From the NCBI RefSeq assembly GCF_012276985.1, contig NZ_JAAXMM010000007.1, positions 246,777 to 310,776 on the forward strand: a DNA stretch of 64,000 nt. The letters are read 5' to 3'. The notes beneath the pieces are model-generated. The model saw only the letters and a program-made list of their open reading frames with translations. It was not told the origin of the DNA and did no database searches. Positions 1 to 8,649 of this stretch are shown here, in pieces; within the stretch, counting starts at the first letter, position 1, and the number at the start of each line of letters is the position of its first letter. The stretch comes from Agrobacterium sp. a22-2 (GTDB lineage Bacteria; Pseudomonadota; Alphaproteobacteria; Rhizobiales; Rhizobiaceae). A program made the position numbers and the translations under genes.

Positions 1-1
1 C

Positions 2-350
2 GATATCGTCGAGCAGGGGTTCGATGCCGGCGTCAGGTTCGGAAAACAGCTGGCGCAGGACATGATCGCGCTCCCGCTCGGCCCCCCGCTTCGCTATGCG
101 ATTGTCGCTTCACCGGATTACATCAAAAAGCACGGGCAACCGCAGACACAGCATGATCTTGTCGGTCATGACTGTATCAAGCGCAGATTTCCCGGCGGAA
201 CTCTCGTCACCTGGCGCTTCACGGATGGCAACGAAGAGATGGAAATCTCACCGACGGGTCGCCTCACGGTCAGCGCGGCGCATAGCGAACTGCAGGCAGC
301 ACTGGCGGGCAGAGGGATTGCGCATGTCATCGACGACTATGCCAAGCCAC
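2..350 (+). pseudogene. LysR-family regulator, C-terminal fragment
   Basis: The reading frame is open from the window edge and reads as the second half of a LysR substrate-binding domain: DIVEQGFDAGVRFG near the edge, then SPDYIKKHGQP, HDCIKRR, VTWRF and GIAHVIDDYA, all in the order expected for this family. After about position 345 the protein loses family resemblance, where a normal LysR would continue for another 40-50 residues. The frame stays open to 526, but that part looks antisense to a PAS-like fragment on the other strand. I infer a recombination break near 345-390. The N-terminal HTH lies outside the window, so whether the gene is otherwise intact cannot be seen. Confidence 0.6.
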
Positions 351-391
351 ATACCTTACAGTCTTGCCGTGCTTTCTGGGCGACGCCGATC

Positions 392-540
392 CTATGCTTG
401 GCTGCGATGCTCCGCCCGGACATATGTCCTGTCGATCCAGTCGTCCACCGTTGGAAACGTCCCATCCGGATAACCGAACAAACTCCTGAACGCCCGATTG
501 GTGAACCTGATCTCACCATCCTTTAGCGTAGCCCAAGATA
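392..540 (-). pseudogene. PAS-type sensor fragment
   Basis: Reading the minus strand, the segment DGEIRFTNRAFRSLFGYPDG followed by FPTVDDWIDRTY resembles the PAS fold region of bacterial sensor kinases and diguanylate cyclases (an N-x-A-F-x-x-L-F-G-Y core, then a W-x-x-x-x-Y block). It ends at a stop near 392, and nothing upstream or downstream completes a sensor protein. It abuts the truncated LysR fragment, so both look like pieces brought together by rearrangement. Assignment rests on motif resemblance only. Confidence 0.4.
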
Positions 541-1024
541 GCGGGGGTTGGCAGAGCGTCAAGCATGATGCGCAGATCACGATAAGATACGTTGTGGTCC
601 TTCTCGGCACGCTCGAAAAACTCTCGCACTGATTCCCCCAGTTCTCGCCATTCAATAAGTCTACATGACAAATATTGACGCACCATTTCCGTTTCGAAGC
701 ATTCTTAACGAACTATTGGCAGTAGAAGAGCGGTTGTTTTCATCGGGACAAGATCCATTGACTCAGGATCTACGCAATGGCGGGATTCTCGATCTTCTTG
801 TGCAGCGCCTCCACTGTCGGCCTAAACTTTTTTGCCGCAGCATCGATCAGCCTTGGGATGAGCGATAACAAAAATGAGCTATGGCCGCCGTGCCCTATTC
901 CGGACAGATCGACGCGGATATCTGAGACGGCTTCGCCGATCTCCGATGTCGTCCATGAAGGGAAGCGCAGTCGGTTCAAGCTTACTTCCGCGTGAGAATC
1001 GACACGCCAGCAAACACGAAAGGT
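541..1024. other. Gene-poor stretch without a supportable gene
   Basis: Several short ORFs occur on both strands, but none has a convincing start with a ribosome-binding site, a recognisable domain or alphaproteobacterial codon usage throughout. The minus-strand ORF at 770-979 has a plausible amphipathic tail (SFLLSLIPRLIDAAAKKF) and may be a remnant of a real protein, but I cannot name it. The stretch lies between gene fragments on both sides and fits a decayed region. Confidence 0.4.
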
Positions 1025-1585
1025 TCAGCGCTCGAACCGCTCCAGCATCCTCTTCAGTTGCGCATTTTGCAGTCGAAGCTTGCTAGTCAGTTGGTCCCGG
1101 AGCAATCTGATCTCTTCATCGAGGCTTTTCGCATCGTCGGAACGCGAGGACACGACTGGAGAGGACGGCGGAGCGAGTTCAACCGGTTCAGCTTTCTTGC
1201 TACGTCTGTTCCGCTCGCGTGTCGCGACTTCGACAGTCCGCGAGGGATTCGGAGCGTCATATGCAACTGGAGAATCCGCGGCGTCGGATATTGCCGGATC
1301 AACTGCCCCCGCGACCTTGACACTTTCGATGTCAACGGCGGCCTGAGCCCGGCTTCCCATCCCAGAATGCTCGGGATCCGTTGGCACCGCATCGGATTGA
1401 TCATGAGAGTGCGGCTCTTCGCCTGTCGGCCGATCCGTCGAGTTCAACGTGCGGCCGACGATGGTCTCAGTCGTATCGGCAGTGGTCGACACGTCGGGCT
1501 TCACCTCGTCGGTCGCACCGTGTCCTGGTCTCTGCTGCCCTCGCGGTGACATCAACCGAGCGAGAAGCTTCCATGGAGACGCCAT
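1025..1585 (-). CDS. Hypothetical protein with C-terminal coiled coil
   Basis: 186 residues. The N-terminus MASPWKLLARLMSPR is basic and amphipathic. A long low-complexity, charged, Ser/Thr/Asp-rich middle follows (about residues 20-140), then a short helical, coiled-coil-like end (LDEEIRLLRDQLTSKLRLQN, then AQLKRMLERFER). I recall similar small hypotheticals in other rhizobia, usually annotated without function. The start is supported by GAGG about 8 bases upstream of the ATG. It stands alone between gene fragments. Function unknown; a DNA- or membrane-associated adaptor is only a guess. Confidence 0.6.
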   Translation of the reverse strand: MASPWKLLARLMSPRGQQRPGHGATDEVKPDVSTTADTTETIVGRTLNSTDRPTGEEPHSHDQSDAVPTDPEHSGMGSRAQAAVDIESVKVAGAVDPAISDAADSPVAYDAPNPSRTVEVATRERNRRSKKAEPVELAPPSSPVVSSRSDDAKSLDEEIRLLRDQLTSKLRLQNAQLKRMLERFER

Positions 1586-1725
1586 TCTTTTCGACCTCGC
1601 GTTTTATCCCGCATGCAGGCTGCGAGTTCATCCTGTCGGCAAAACCACGTGCGAAATCGAAGAAAGCCGTTCCCCGCAAGTCGGAAACTCTGACGCGTTC
1701 CAGGCCGCAACAGATCCTCTCTGAC

Positions 1726-1812
1726 AAGATACACGGTCGCGGACATCGAGCGGCTCTTTGCGGTCAATTTCTTTGGCGCCGTGCGGGCCGACCGCGCGGT
1801 CCTGCCGCATAG
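1726..1812 (+). pseudogene. Short-chain dehydrogenase scrap
   Basis: A short in-frame run reads VADIERLFAVNFFGAVRADR followed by AVLPH. This is the conserved segment of classical short-chain dehydrogenases covering the D-x-x-x-N-x-x-G helix before the catalytic Ser. No Rossmann glycine motif, Ser-Tyr-Lys triad or start codon is present in frame. It is therefore a remnant of a few dozen residues. The rest of 1586-2031 shows no other gene I can support. Confidence 0.45.
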
Positions 1813-2031
1813 CTCACACGATGCCAACAGGCGCGCGCTCGGCACGATCGGCATCTCTGTCGGCGTCGGCGACAATGACGCGATCAGCGCCCCGGATGGC
1901 ATCGAAAGCCGGCCTTTGCCCGCGACCTGCCCCTGATCTGCAAGGGTCGGACGCAAAGGAAGCCCCCTGCGGCCGTTAACGGCACGGCAGCAAGGGGCAG
2001 ACGTCTTTCAAACGCGCGAACCGGCCCCGGC

Positions 2032-3534
2032 CTATTCCGCGAACACCTCGTCACGTCCCCTGCGAATGTTCGGGACAATGGCGACGAGGAGCAAGATGAG
2101 GGAGACGCCAAGCAGGCCGGCGCTGATGGGTTCGGTCACGAAGGTCGTCAGCGAACCGCGCGACAGGATCAGAGCCCGGCGCAAGTTCTCCTCCATCAGT
2201 TTGCCCAGCACGAAGCCGAGCAGCATCGGCGCGGGCTCGAAACCACAGCGGATGAGAACAAAGCCGGCAAGCCCGAACAGGCCGATGAAGAGGACGTCGG
2301 TGACCTGCGCATTGATCGAATAGATGCCGATGCAACAGAACACCAGGATGGCTGGAAACAGCAGGCGATAGGGAACCTGCAGCAGCTTCACCCAGACACC
2401 CACCAGCGGCAGGTTGATGACCAGAAGCATCAGATTGCCGATCCACATTGATGCGATCATGCCCCAGAACAGCGACGGGTTGCTGGTCATCACCTGCGGC
2501 CCCGGAATAATGCCCTGGATGGTCATCGCACCGACCATCAGCGCCATGACGGCATTGGCGGGGATACCGAGCGTCAGGAGCGGGATGAACGAGGTCTGTG
2601 CGCCGGCATTGTTGGCCGATTCCGGCCCGGCCACCGCTTCGATGGCACCCTTGCCGAAGCGGCTCGGATCATCTGCGAGCTTCTTCTCCATCGCATAGGA
2701 GGCAAATGGGGCGAGCACCGCGCCGTTGCCCGGCAGGATGCCGAAGGCGGAGCCGAGAAGCGTGCCGCGCAGGATGGGCGCGATCGACTGGCGCATTTCC
2801 GCACGGCTCGGAAGCAGGCGGCCGATCGTGCCACGTACTAGGTCGCGGTCTTCCGGTTGGCCGAGATTGCGCAGGATTTCGGCGACGCCGAACACGCCCA
2901 TTGCAAGAACGGCGAAGTCGATGCCGTCCCAGAGGAAGGGCTGGTCGAACGTCATGCGCTGATCGCCGGTCTCGAGGTCGGTTCCGACAGTGGAAAGAAG
3001 CAGGCCGAGCATGATCATGGCCATCGCCTTCAGGATCGAGCCGCCGGCAAGCACAACGGCGAAAATCAGGCCCATCACCATTAGCGCGAAATATTCTGTC
3101 GGCCCGAACAGCAGTGCAGCCTTCGTGAGTGGCGCGCCAAGCGCCGCGATCAGCATCGTCGCCACCGTACCAGCAAAGAACGAACCGATGGCAGCGATCC
3201 CGAGCGCTGCCCCGGCGCGGCCGCGGCGCGCCATGGCATGACCATCGAGCGCCGTGACGACGGAGGTTGCCTCACCAGGGATGTTGACTAGGATCGCCGT
3301 GGTCGAGCCGCCATATTGCGCACCGTAATAGATGCCCGCCAACATGATGAGCGCTCCGGTGGGATCGAGGCTGAACGTGACGGGAAGCAGCATGGCGATC
3401 GTCGCCACCGGGCCGACGCCGGGCAGCACGCCGATCAGCGTTCCCACCAGGCATCCGACAAAGGCAAGTCCGAGATTCTGCAGGCCGAGCGCGACCGAAA
3501 AGCCGAGCGAGAGATTGGCAATCAGGGCATCCAT
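2032..3534 (-). CDS. tctA: Tripartite tricarboxylate transporter, large permease TctA
   Basis: 500 residues, the usual TctA length, with about 12 hydrophobic segments. Family signatures include GxLPGVGP near residues 38-45, the Y-G-G-S-T-x-A-I-L-x-N-x-P-G block near residues 70-85, and LPGNGAVLAPFASYAMEKK with GPESANNA in the second half. It forms the membrane channel of a solute-binding-protein-dependent secondary transporter for carboxylates, working with the small TctB and the periplasmic TctC. The ATG at 3534 shares one base with the tctB stop, so the two are translationally coupled. The frame stays open far upstream inside tctB, but that extension is not homologous and was not used. Last gene of the operon. 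The substrate is probably an aromatic or related acid, judging from the catabolic neighbours. Confidence 0.93.
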   Translation of the reverse strand: MDALIANLSLGFSVALGLQNLGLAFVGCLVGTLIGVLPGVGPVATIAMLLPVTFSLDPTGALIMLAGIYYGAQYGGSTTAILVNIPGEATSVVTALDGHAMARRGRAGAALGIAAIGSFFAGTVATMLIAALGAPLTKAALLFGPTEYFALMVMGLIFAVVLAGGSILKAMAMIMLGLLLSTVGTDLETGDQRMTFDQPFLWDGIDFAVLAMGVFGVAEILRNLGQPEDRDLVRGTIGRLLPSRAEMRQSIAPILRGTLLGSAFGILPGNGAVLAPFASYAMEKKLADDPSRFGKGAIEAVAGPESANNAGAQTSFIPLLTLGIPANAVMALMVGAMTIQGIIPGPQVMTSNPSLFWGMIASMWIGNLMLLVINLPLVGVWVKLLQVPYRLLFPAILVFCCIGIYSINAQVTDVLFIGLFGLAGFVLIRCGFEPAPMLLGFVLGKLMEENLRRALILSRGSLTTFVTEPISAGLLGVSLILLLVAIVPNIRRGRDEVFAE

Positions 3535-4190
3535 CAGTTCTTCGCCTTCGCGTCGTTTGACTTGGAGCTTGCAGCACCCGTCAGGTAAAGCAGTGCCGCC
3601 ACGGCCAGCATGGCGGCGGCGGCGGTCCGCAGCATGGCCTTCTGCGACCAGCCGTCCGGGAAAGCATCCATCATAGCCGTGGGCAACATGGGGATCGTCA
3701 GGTTGAGCAGGTCGCCGAACAGCAGCATGCAGGCCGGCGTAAGCGCCAGAGCCAGAACCAAAAGTTCGCGCAGGCGTGCCTCGCGGGTGGCAAAACCTGA
3801 GATGACGATCGAAAGCGGCGCAGCGACGATCAGACCGAAGCCGGGGAGCATAATCGGTCCGATCGAAAGCGGCCGGATGGTTGCGGCAAAAGTAGCAATC
3901 GCCAGTATGATGAGGGCAGGCCCGCGCAACGGCAGGCGTTCCAGCACCAGTCCACGATGGAAAAAGGAGGAGGCCGCCACGGCAGCGCCGAGGATTCCGA
4001 GCCCAACGGCGAGAACCCGCGGCATCAGGGCGGAGCCCATGGCGCTCAGCGATCCGGCATCCAGATCCCTCAGCAGCCACAGCGCCAGCGCTGCGATCGC
4101 CACAAGGATCAATCCTCCCGCAAGATTCTGCGGCACCTGCACCGTCGAAACCGGTGCTGCTGTGCCGGGCTTGTCGTCGCGCTCGCTCAT
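3534..4190 (-). CDS. tctB: Tripartite tricarboxylate transporter, small permease TctB
   Basis: 218 residues with four to five hydrophobic segments (for example NLAGGLILVAIAALALWLL near residues 22-40, and LLVLALALTPACMLLFGDLL), typical of the small TctB membrane subunit, whose primary sequence is poorly conserved. Placement between tctC and tctA and the overlap with tctA make the call safe. A very strong ribosome-binding site (AAGGAGGAGG) precedes the ATG. The C-terminal tail is short and charged (SKSNDAKAKN). It would stabilise or gate TctA in the inner membrane. Confidence 0.88.
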   Translation of the reverse strand: MSERDDKPGTAAPVSTVQVPQNLAGGLILVAIAALALWLLRDLDAGSLSAMGSALMPRVLAVGLGILGAAVAASSFFHRGLVLERLPLRGPALIILAIATFAATIRPLSIGPIMLPGFGLIVAAPLSIVISGFATREARLRELLVLALALTPACMLLFGDLLNLTIPMLPTAMMDAFPDGWSQKAMLRTAAAAMLAVAALLYLTGAASSKSNDAKAKN

Positions 4191-4221
4191 CGAGCCTCCT
4201 CCTTTTTCCAGGGAATGCGGA

Positions 4222-5202
4222 TCAGTTCGGCTCGATGCCGAGCGACTTGATTACCGTCCCCGTGTAGGCAAGCTGTGACTCGAGGAAGGCCTTGGCGCCC
4301 GACGGGCTGACCGGTTCACCCTTGGCAAGTTCGAAACCAAGCGTCGGCGCACGCTCCTTGACATCAGGCTCGGCGAGCGCCGTGGCAATCGTCTTGCTCA
4401 TGGTCTCCAGGATGTCGGACGGCGTGCCGGCCGGCGCCATCACCATGAACCAGCCCTGCAGTCCGACGCTCTTCAGCGTCTCGGCGATGGCAGGTACATC
4501 GGGAAGCGTGCTGATGCGCTCGCTCCCGGCAACGGCGATGGCGCGCAGCGACCCATCCTTAATGAAAGGTTCGACGACGGAGGCCGACTGGATCGTGACC
4601 GGCGTGCGGCCGCTGATGCTGTCCTGTACGGCGTTCGAGATGGTGTTGTAGGGCACCAGCACCAACTTCGTGCCGGCGTCCTTGTTGATCGCCTGTGCGA
4701 TCAGGCCGGAAATGTTGCGCGGCCCGTCGACGGCGATGCTGAGCGACCCGGGCTCCGCCTTCTCCAGCGCGATCAGTTCAGCGAGGTTGTTGGCCTTGAC
4801 GTCCGGATTGACGAGCAGAAGATGGTGGCTCTTGGCGACCATGGCGACCGGCACGAAATCCTTGATCGGATCGTAGGACAGGTTCTTGATCGTGTAGGGA
4901 TTGGTTACAAGGGCTGCCGAGGTGGCGAACACGAAGGTATAACCGTCATTGGCCGCACGGGCCGCCGACTGCATACCGACGACATTGGCCGCGCCGGGGC
5001 GGTTTTCCACGACGAACTGCTGGCCAAGCGCCCGCGACAGCTTGTCGGCGATGATGCGGCACAGAACGTCCGGGCTGTTGCCGGCGGCCTGTGGGACAAT
5101 AACTGTCACCGGCTTCTGCGGCCAGTCGGCGGCTGCAACCGGCCCGAATGCAAGCAAGGCGCCGAGGCCAGCCAGGGTAACTCGTCTCGATAATTTCAGC
5201 AT
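4222..5202 (-). CDS. tctC: Tripartite tricarboxylate transporter periplasmic binding protein (Bug/TctC family)
   Basis: 326 residues. The N-terminus has a signal peptide: basic MLKLSRR, hydrophobic TLAGLGALLAFGPV, cleavage near AAA-DWP. The mature protein starts with the Bug hallmark DWPQKPVTVIVPQAAGNSPD and continues with LSRALGQQFVVENRPGA, NDGYTFVFATSA, NPYTIKNLSYDPIKDFVPVAM and a C-terminal Bug fold. It captures a carboxylate ligand in the periplasm and delivers it to TctAB. GGGAGGA precedes the ATG. It lies 31 bases before tctB and 50 bases after the hydrolase gene, so it belongs to the same operon. The aromatic-degradation neighbours suggest an aromatic or dicarboxylic acid ligand (inference). 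Confidence 0.93.
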   Translation of the reverse strand: MLKLSRRVTLAGLGALLAFGPVAAADWPQKPVTVIVPQAAGNSPDVLCRIIADKLSRALGQQFVVENRPGAANVVGMQSAARAANDGYTFVFATSAALVTNPYTIKNLSYDPIKDFVPVAMVAKSHHLLLVNPDVKANNLAELIALEKAEPGSLSIAVDGPRNISGLIAQAINKDAGTKLVLVPYNTISNAVQDSISGRTPVTIQSASVVEPFIKDGSLRAIAVAGSERISTLPDVPAIAETLKSVGLQGWFMVMAPAGTPSDILETMSKTIATALAEPDVKERAPTLGFELAKGEPVSPSGAKAFLESQLAYTGTVIKSLGIEPN

Positions 5203-5252
5203 GTCTTCCTCCCGTTGAAATCAAGTGTCGTGTCTTCGCCGCGCCGGATGTG

Positions 5253-6101
5253 TCAGCCCTGCTCTTCGGTGATCGGATTGCGCAGTGTGCCGAGCCGGTC
5301 GATCTCGACCTCGACGATATCGCCCGGCCTCATCCAGAGCGGCGGATTGCGCTTGGCGCCGACGCCGCCCGGCGTGCCGGATGCAATGACGTCACCGGCT
5401 TCGAGGCGTGTGAAACTGGAGCAGTATTCGATCTGCCGCGCGATATCGAAGATCATCTGGGCAAAGGTCGCATCCTGCACCACCTCGCCGTTCAGGCGGG
5501 TCTGGATGCGCAACGCATCGAGTGGTCCGAGTTCGTCCGGCGTCATCATCCACGGGCCGAAGGCGCCGGTGTCGGGGAAGTTCTTGCCTGGTGTAAACTG
5601 GTGGGTATGTCGCTGGAAATCACGAATGCTTCCGTCATTGTAGCAGGCATAACCCGCAACGTGGTCAAGAGCAGTTGCACGCGAAATGTATCGGCCGGGC
5701 TTGCCGATGATCACGGCAAGCTCGCCTTCGTAATCCAGATCGGTCGAAACTTTCGGCCGGATGATCGGCTGCAGGTGCCCTGTCTGGCTGTTGGAATAGC
5801 GTGCAAAGATGGTGGGATTTTCCACCTCCGCCCGGCCGGTTTCCTTGCGATGCATCTCATAATTCAGGCCGACGCAGAGGATCTTGTCCGGGTTCGGAAT
5901 GACCGGTAGCCATTCGACGTCCGACAAGGGCCATGCCTCAGCCTTAGCCGCCGCATCAGCGACGCCGGCGAAGCCTGCGGTCACCGCCGCCTTCAGGTCG
6001 GCATACTGGCCGGCCATGACGGCACCGGCATCGCGAAAGGTCTCGCCCTCGATCACGCCCCAGGTGGTGCGTCCGGCGATCTTTACGGTGGAAAGTCTCA
6101 T
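5253..6101 (-). CDS. Fumarylacetoacetate hydrolase family protein
   Basis: 282 residues. Motifs of the FAH C-terminal catalytic fold are in order: ILCVGLNYEMHRKETGR, PTIFARYSNSQTGH, DYEGELAVIIGKPGRYISRA, VAGYACYNDGSIRDFQRHTH, PGKNFPDTGAFGPWM, and SGTPGGVGAKRNPP. The acidic residues of DYEGELA and the upstream E are the expected divalent metal ligands. Family members cleave carbon-carbon bonds of, or decarboxylate or isomerise, acylpyruvate-like ring-fission products. The ATG at 6101 has AAGGAG 8 bases upstream; the frame is open further but without a better start. It sits between the flavin hydroxylase and tctC, which suggests it processes the ring-cleavage product of this operon. The exact reaction is not determinable. 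Confidence 0.88.
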   Translation of the reverse strand: MRLSTVKIAGRTTWGVIEGETFRDAGAVMAGQYADLKAAVTAGFAGVADAAAKAEAWPLSDVEWLPVIPNPDKILCVGLNYEMHRKETGRAEVENPTIFARYSNSQTGHLQPIIRPKVSTDLDYEGELAVIIGKPGRYISRATALDHVAGYACYNDGSIRDFQRHTHQFTPGKNFPDTGAFGPWMMTPDELGPLDALRIQTRLNGEVVQDATFAQMIFDIARQIEYCSSFTRLEAGDVIASGTPGGVGAKRNPPLWMRPGDIVEVEIDRLGTLRNPITEEQG

Positions 6102-6141
6102 GCGGTTACTCCTTCGAATGGGTGAGCGGATACCGGGCGTC

Positions 6142-7719
6142 TCAAATGAGACGTGCGCCAAGATCCTGTATCTGTTGGCGAAGAGCATCGAGGTTGGCAG
6201 CGGCGCCGAAGACGTAGTGATCCGGGCGCACGAGCGCAGCAATGGCGCCATGCCGCTCGAACCAGCCGGCCAGCACGCCATCCTTTTCGCGTAGCGCCGT
6301 ATCATCCGCCGCATCCGCGCCCTCAGGTGCGATGGCAACAACCGTCAGCCCCTCTATCGCGACGGCCAACGCGTCACCTTCCGCCTGCGTGAGCCGGCGA
6401 CCGTCCAGCACAAGCCGCCATGTGGGGCCGGTGAAGCGATCGAGAAGCCGGATCGCGCCGTTCTCGACGATTGCCGGCTGTGGGAAGAGCAGGCCGCGCG
6501 CCGGCGTCCCTTCGGCGGCAATCAGCCCCTCTTCGATTGGGGGCACGATGTCCTGGCGGGTGATCACCAGCGGCTGTCCGCCGCCATCGGCGAGAATGCG
6601 GGCATCGCGGGCGTCCGCAGCGTGAGGGTCGCGTTCGCAGATCGCCTGCCCGATCGCCTTGATTTTGCCGGTCAGTGTCTCGACATGGCGCTTGCGCTCC
6701 TGCGTGTAGGTCGAAAGCAGAGGTTCGCCGGACTGGCCCTTGAGGATGCGATCCAGCCGCCAGATGAGGTTGGAGACATCGCGCAGGCCCTGGCACATAC
6801 CCTGGCCAATGAACGGCGGCTGCTGGTGCGCCGCGTCGCCGGCAATCAGCACCCGGCCACGTTGCCAATCGTCGGCCACCAGCGCATGGAAGCGGTAGGC
6901 GGCGGCTCGCCACAGTTCTCCGTCCTCCGGCGTCAGCCAAGGCGAGAGAAGCTGCCAGACGTTTTCCGGTTTTTCCATCTGGCGCGGATCTTCGCCCGGC
7001 AGAAGCATGATTTCCCAGCGGCGGTGGTTCTTCGGCCCCATGATGAAGCTTGCCGGACGGGCAGGATCGCAGAACTGGGCAGACGTCTGAGGAAGCTTGG
7101 CAAGTCCCTCGTCGTTGACCAACACATCGATCACGAGCCAGGGTTCATCGAAAACCAGATCTTCAAGGCTGATGCCCGACAGCTCGCGCACACGGCTCGA
7201 TGCCCCGTCGCAGCCGATCAGATAGCGGGCGGCGACCTTTCGTGTCTCGCCCGAGGCATCCTTCAGCGTCGCGATGACTTCGTCCTTGCAGATATCGAGA
7301 TCCATCATTTCGACGCCAAGCGAGATCGTGACGCAGTCGAACCCCTCGGCATGGTCGCGCAGCGCAGCCTCGATCGGAGGCTGGGTAAAGACCATGCTCG
7401 GCGTGTAGCCAAGCGGATAGGGCTCCGGCACCATGTCGATGCGGCGGATGAGCTGGCCCTTGGCGCCAAAGTGCTGCGAAGCGGTGAAGGGCGCGACATG
7501 GGGCATCACCTGATCGACGATGCCCATGTTGTCGAAATGGCGCAGGATTTCATGGTCGATCGCGATGGCGCGCGGCTTGTCGTAAATGTCCGTTAGCCGG
7601 TCGACGACCAGGGTGGAGTGGCCGCGCGCGCCAAGCATGCCGACGGCAACGGCGCCAGCGGGGCCAAAGCCGACCACCAGCACATCATAACGGTCTGTGA
7701 TTGAAGTTTCGTTCGTCAC
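6142..7719 (-). CDS. FAD-dependent aromatic hydroxylase (MhpA-like)
   Basis: 525 residues. The N-terminal FAD site VVGFGPAGAVAVGMLGARG sits near residues 15-33. A DG-type motif, YLIGCDGASSRVRELSGI, is near 165-180, and the second FAD motif RVLIAGDAAHQQPPFIGQGM is near 290-310, followed by QGLRDVSNLIWRL. This order is that of class A flavoprotein monooxygenases, closest in style to 3-(3-hydroxyphenyl)propionate hydroxylase MhpA. The GTG start at 7719 is supported by AGAGG 7 bases upstream; no ATG fits better. It should ortho-hydroxylate a phenolic acid using NAD(P)H and O2 to give a catechol for the neighbouring dioxygenase. Gaps to both neighbours are 30-40 bases, so all are probably cotranscribed. 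The substrate is not resolved. Confidence 0.9.
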   Translation of the reverse strand: MTNETSITDRYDVLVVGFGPAGAVAVGMLGARGHSTLVVDRLTDIYDKPRAIAIDHEILRHFDNMGIVDQVMPHVAPFTASQHFGAKGQLIRRIDMVPEPYPLGYTPSMVFTQPPIEAALRDHAEGFDCVTISLGVEMMDLDICKDEVIATLKDASGETRKVAARYLIGCDGASSRVRELSGISLEDLVFDEPWLVIDVLVNDEGLAKLPQTSAQFCDPARPASFIMGPKNHRRWEIMLLPGEDPRQMEKPENVWQLLSPWLTPEDGELWRAAAYRFHALVADDWQRGRVLIAGDAAHQQPPFIGQGMCQGLRDVSNLIWRLDRILKGQSGEPLLSTYTQERKRHVETLTGKIKAIGQAICERDPHAADARDARILADGGGQPLVITRQDIVPPIEEGLIAAEGTPARGLLFPQPAIVENGAIRLLDRFTGPTWRLVLDGRRLTQAEGDALAVAIEGLTVVAIAPEGADAADDTALREKDGVLAGWFERHGAIAALVRPDHYVFGAAANLDALRQQIQDLGARLI

Positions 7720-7749
7720 GGATAAGCCTCTGCACTGATAATTCCGGCG

Positions 7750-8649
7750 TCAGGCGCCAGAAAACCCGATGGAAATCTGCGCTTTTTTGCAGGCATCGCT
7801 TTTGGGCGGCGCAATGCCCCAATGATCGGTCCGGCCGGCAGGCCAGACCCACTCGTCCGGTCCCTTCACGCGGTAGCTCTCGTCCACCTGAAGGACTTCC
7901 GCGGTGTATTCGATGACGACACCCATCGGGTCGACGAAATAGGCAAACACATTATCGCCCGGACCGTGACGACCGACACCCCAACCGATCGGATAACCAT
8001 GATCGACGACGAGGCCGGAGCCGCGCATCACCGATTCCAGGTCCGGCATCAGGAAGGCGATGTGGTTCAGGCCGTGTGCGGCGGCATCGGCCAGCACGAC
8101 GGCATGGTGATCGCTGTTGCAGCCAAGGAAGGCCATCATCTTCGACCGGTCCGTCAAGCGGAAGCCGAGCACCGTGCGGTAGAAGTTGGACAGCGCCTCG
8201 ATGTCGGCGCTGTTGATGTTGACATGCGCCAGCCGCAGCACCCGGTTCGGCACGACAGTCGCTTGCCTGCGGCGGTCGCCATGCACGAATTCCAGAACCG
8301 AACCCTGCGGCTCGCGGATGACAAACCTGCGTCCACCGGTCAGCGGATCGGCAGCGCCCGGCTCGCGCAGCACCGCGCAGCCGAATGCCACCGTCTTTTC
8401 ATAGAGGGCGGCAAGATCGTCCGCCGAACGGGTGCGGAAGGTGATCTTGCGCAGTTCCGAGCGGTCGGCCTGCTTCAGTTCAAGCACATGGCAATCGTCA
8501 CCGGTCGCGGCCAGGAACACTTTGTCACCGACCTCGGCAACCTTTTCCAGCGCCCAGACCCGGGTGTAGAAATCCACCGATGCGGCAAGATCGGGCGTGC
8601 CCAGTTCCACGCTGCGTAGTGCGATCACGGGAAAGTCCGTCATGTCCAT
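7750..8649 (-). CDS. Extradiol (meta-cleavage) ring dioxygenase, VOC/BphC type
   Basis: About 299 residues with two vicinal-oxygen-chelate repeats, LRSVELGTPDLAASVDFYTR and LRLAHVNINSADIEALSNFY. The second repeat carries the expected Fe(II) triad: His in LAHVNI, His in GLNHIAF and Glu in VVIEYTAEV. This is the layout of 2,3-dihydroxybiphenyl or catechol 2,3-dioxygenases. The ATG at 8649 shares its A with the TGA stop of the upstream gene (TGATG) and has GAGGAG five bases before it; a TTG three bases upstream is less likely. It should open a catechol ring made by the flavin hydroxylase encoded just downstream. Confidence 0.88.
   Translation of the reverse strand: MDMTDFPVIALRSVELGTPDLAASVDFYTRVWALEKVAEVGDKVFLAATGDDCHVLELKQADRSELRKITFRTRSADDLAALYEKTVAFGCAVLREPGAADPLTGGRRFVIREPQGSVLEFVHGDRRRQATVVPNRVLRLAHVNINSADIEALSNFYRTVLGFRLTDRSKMMAFLGCNSDHHAVVLADAAAHGLNHIAFLMPDLESVMRGSGLVVDHGYPIGWGVGRHGPGDNVFAYFVDPMGVVIEYTAEVLQVDESYRVKGPDEWVWPAGRTDHWGIAPPKSDACKKAQISIGFSGA

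Noticed and set aside
1972..1983. Perfect palindrome GCCGTTAACGGC after tctA
   Set aside because: No T run on either strand and only 12 bases; not convincing as a terminator or operator.
3535..4080. Extension of the tctA frame to 682 codons
   Set aside because: The extra codons lie inside tctB in another frame and have no membrane-protein or TctA resemblance; the ATG at 3534 gives the family length.
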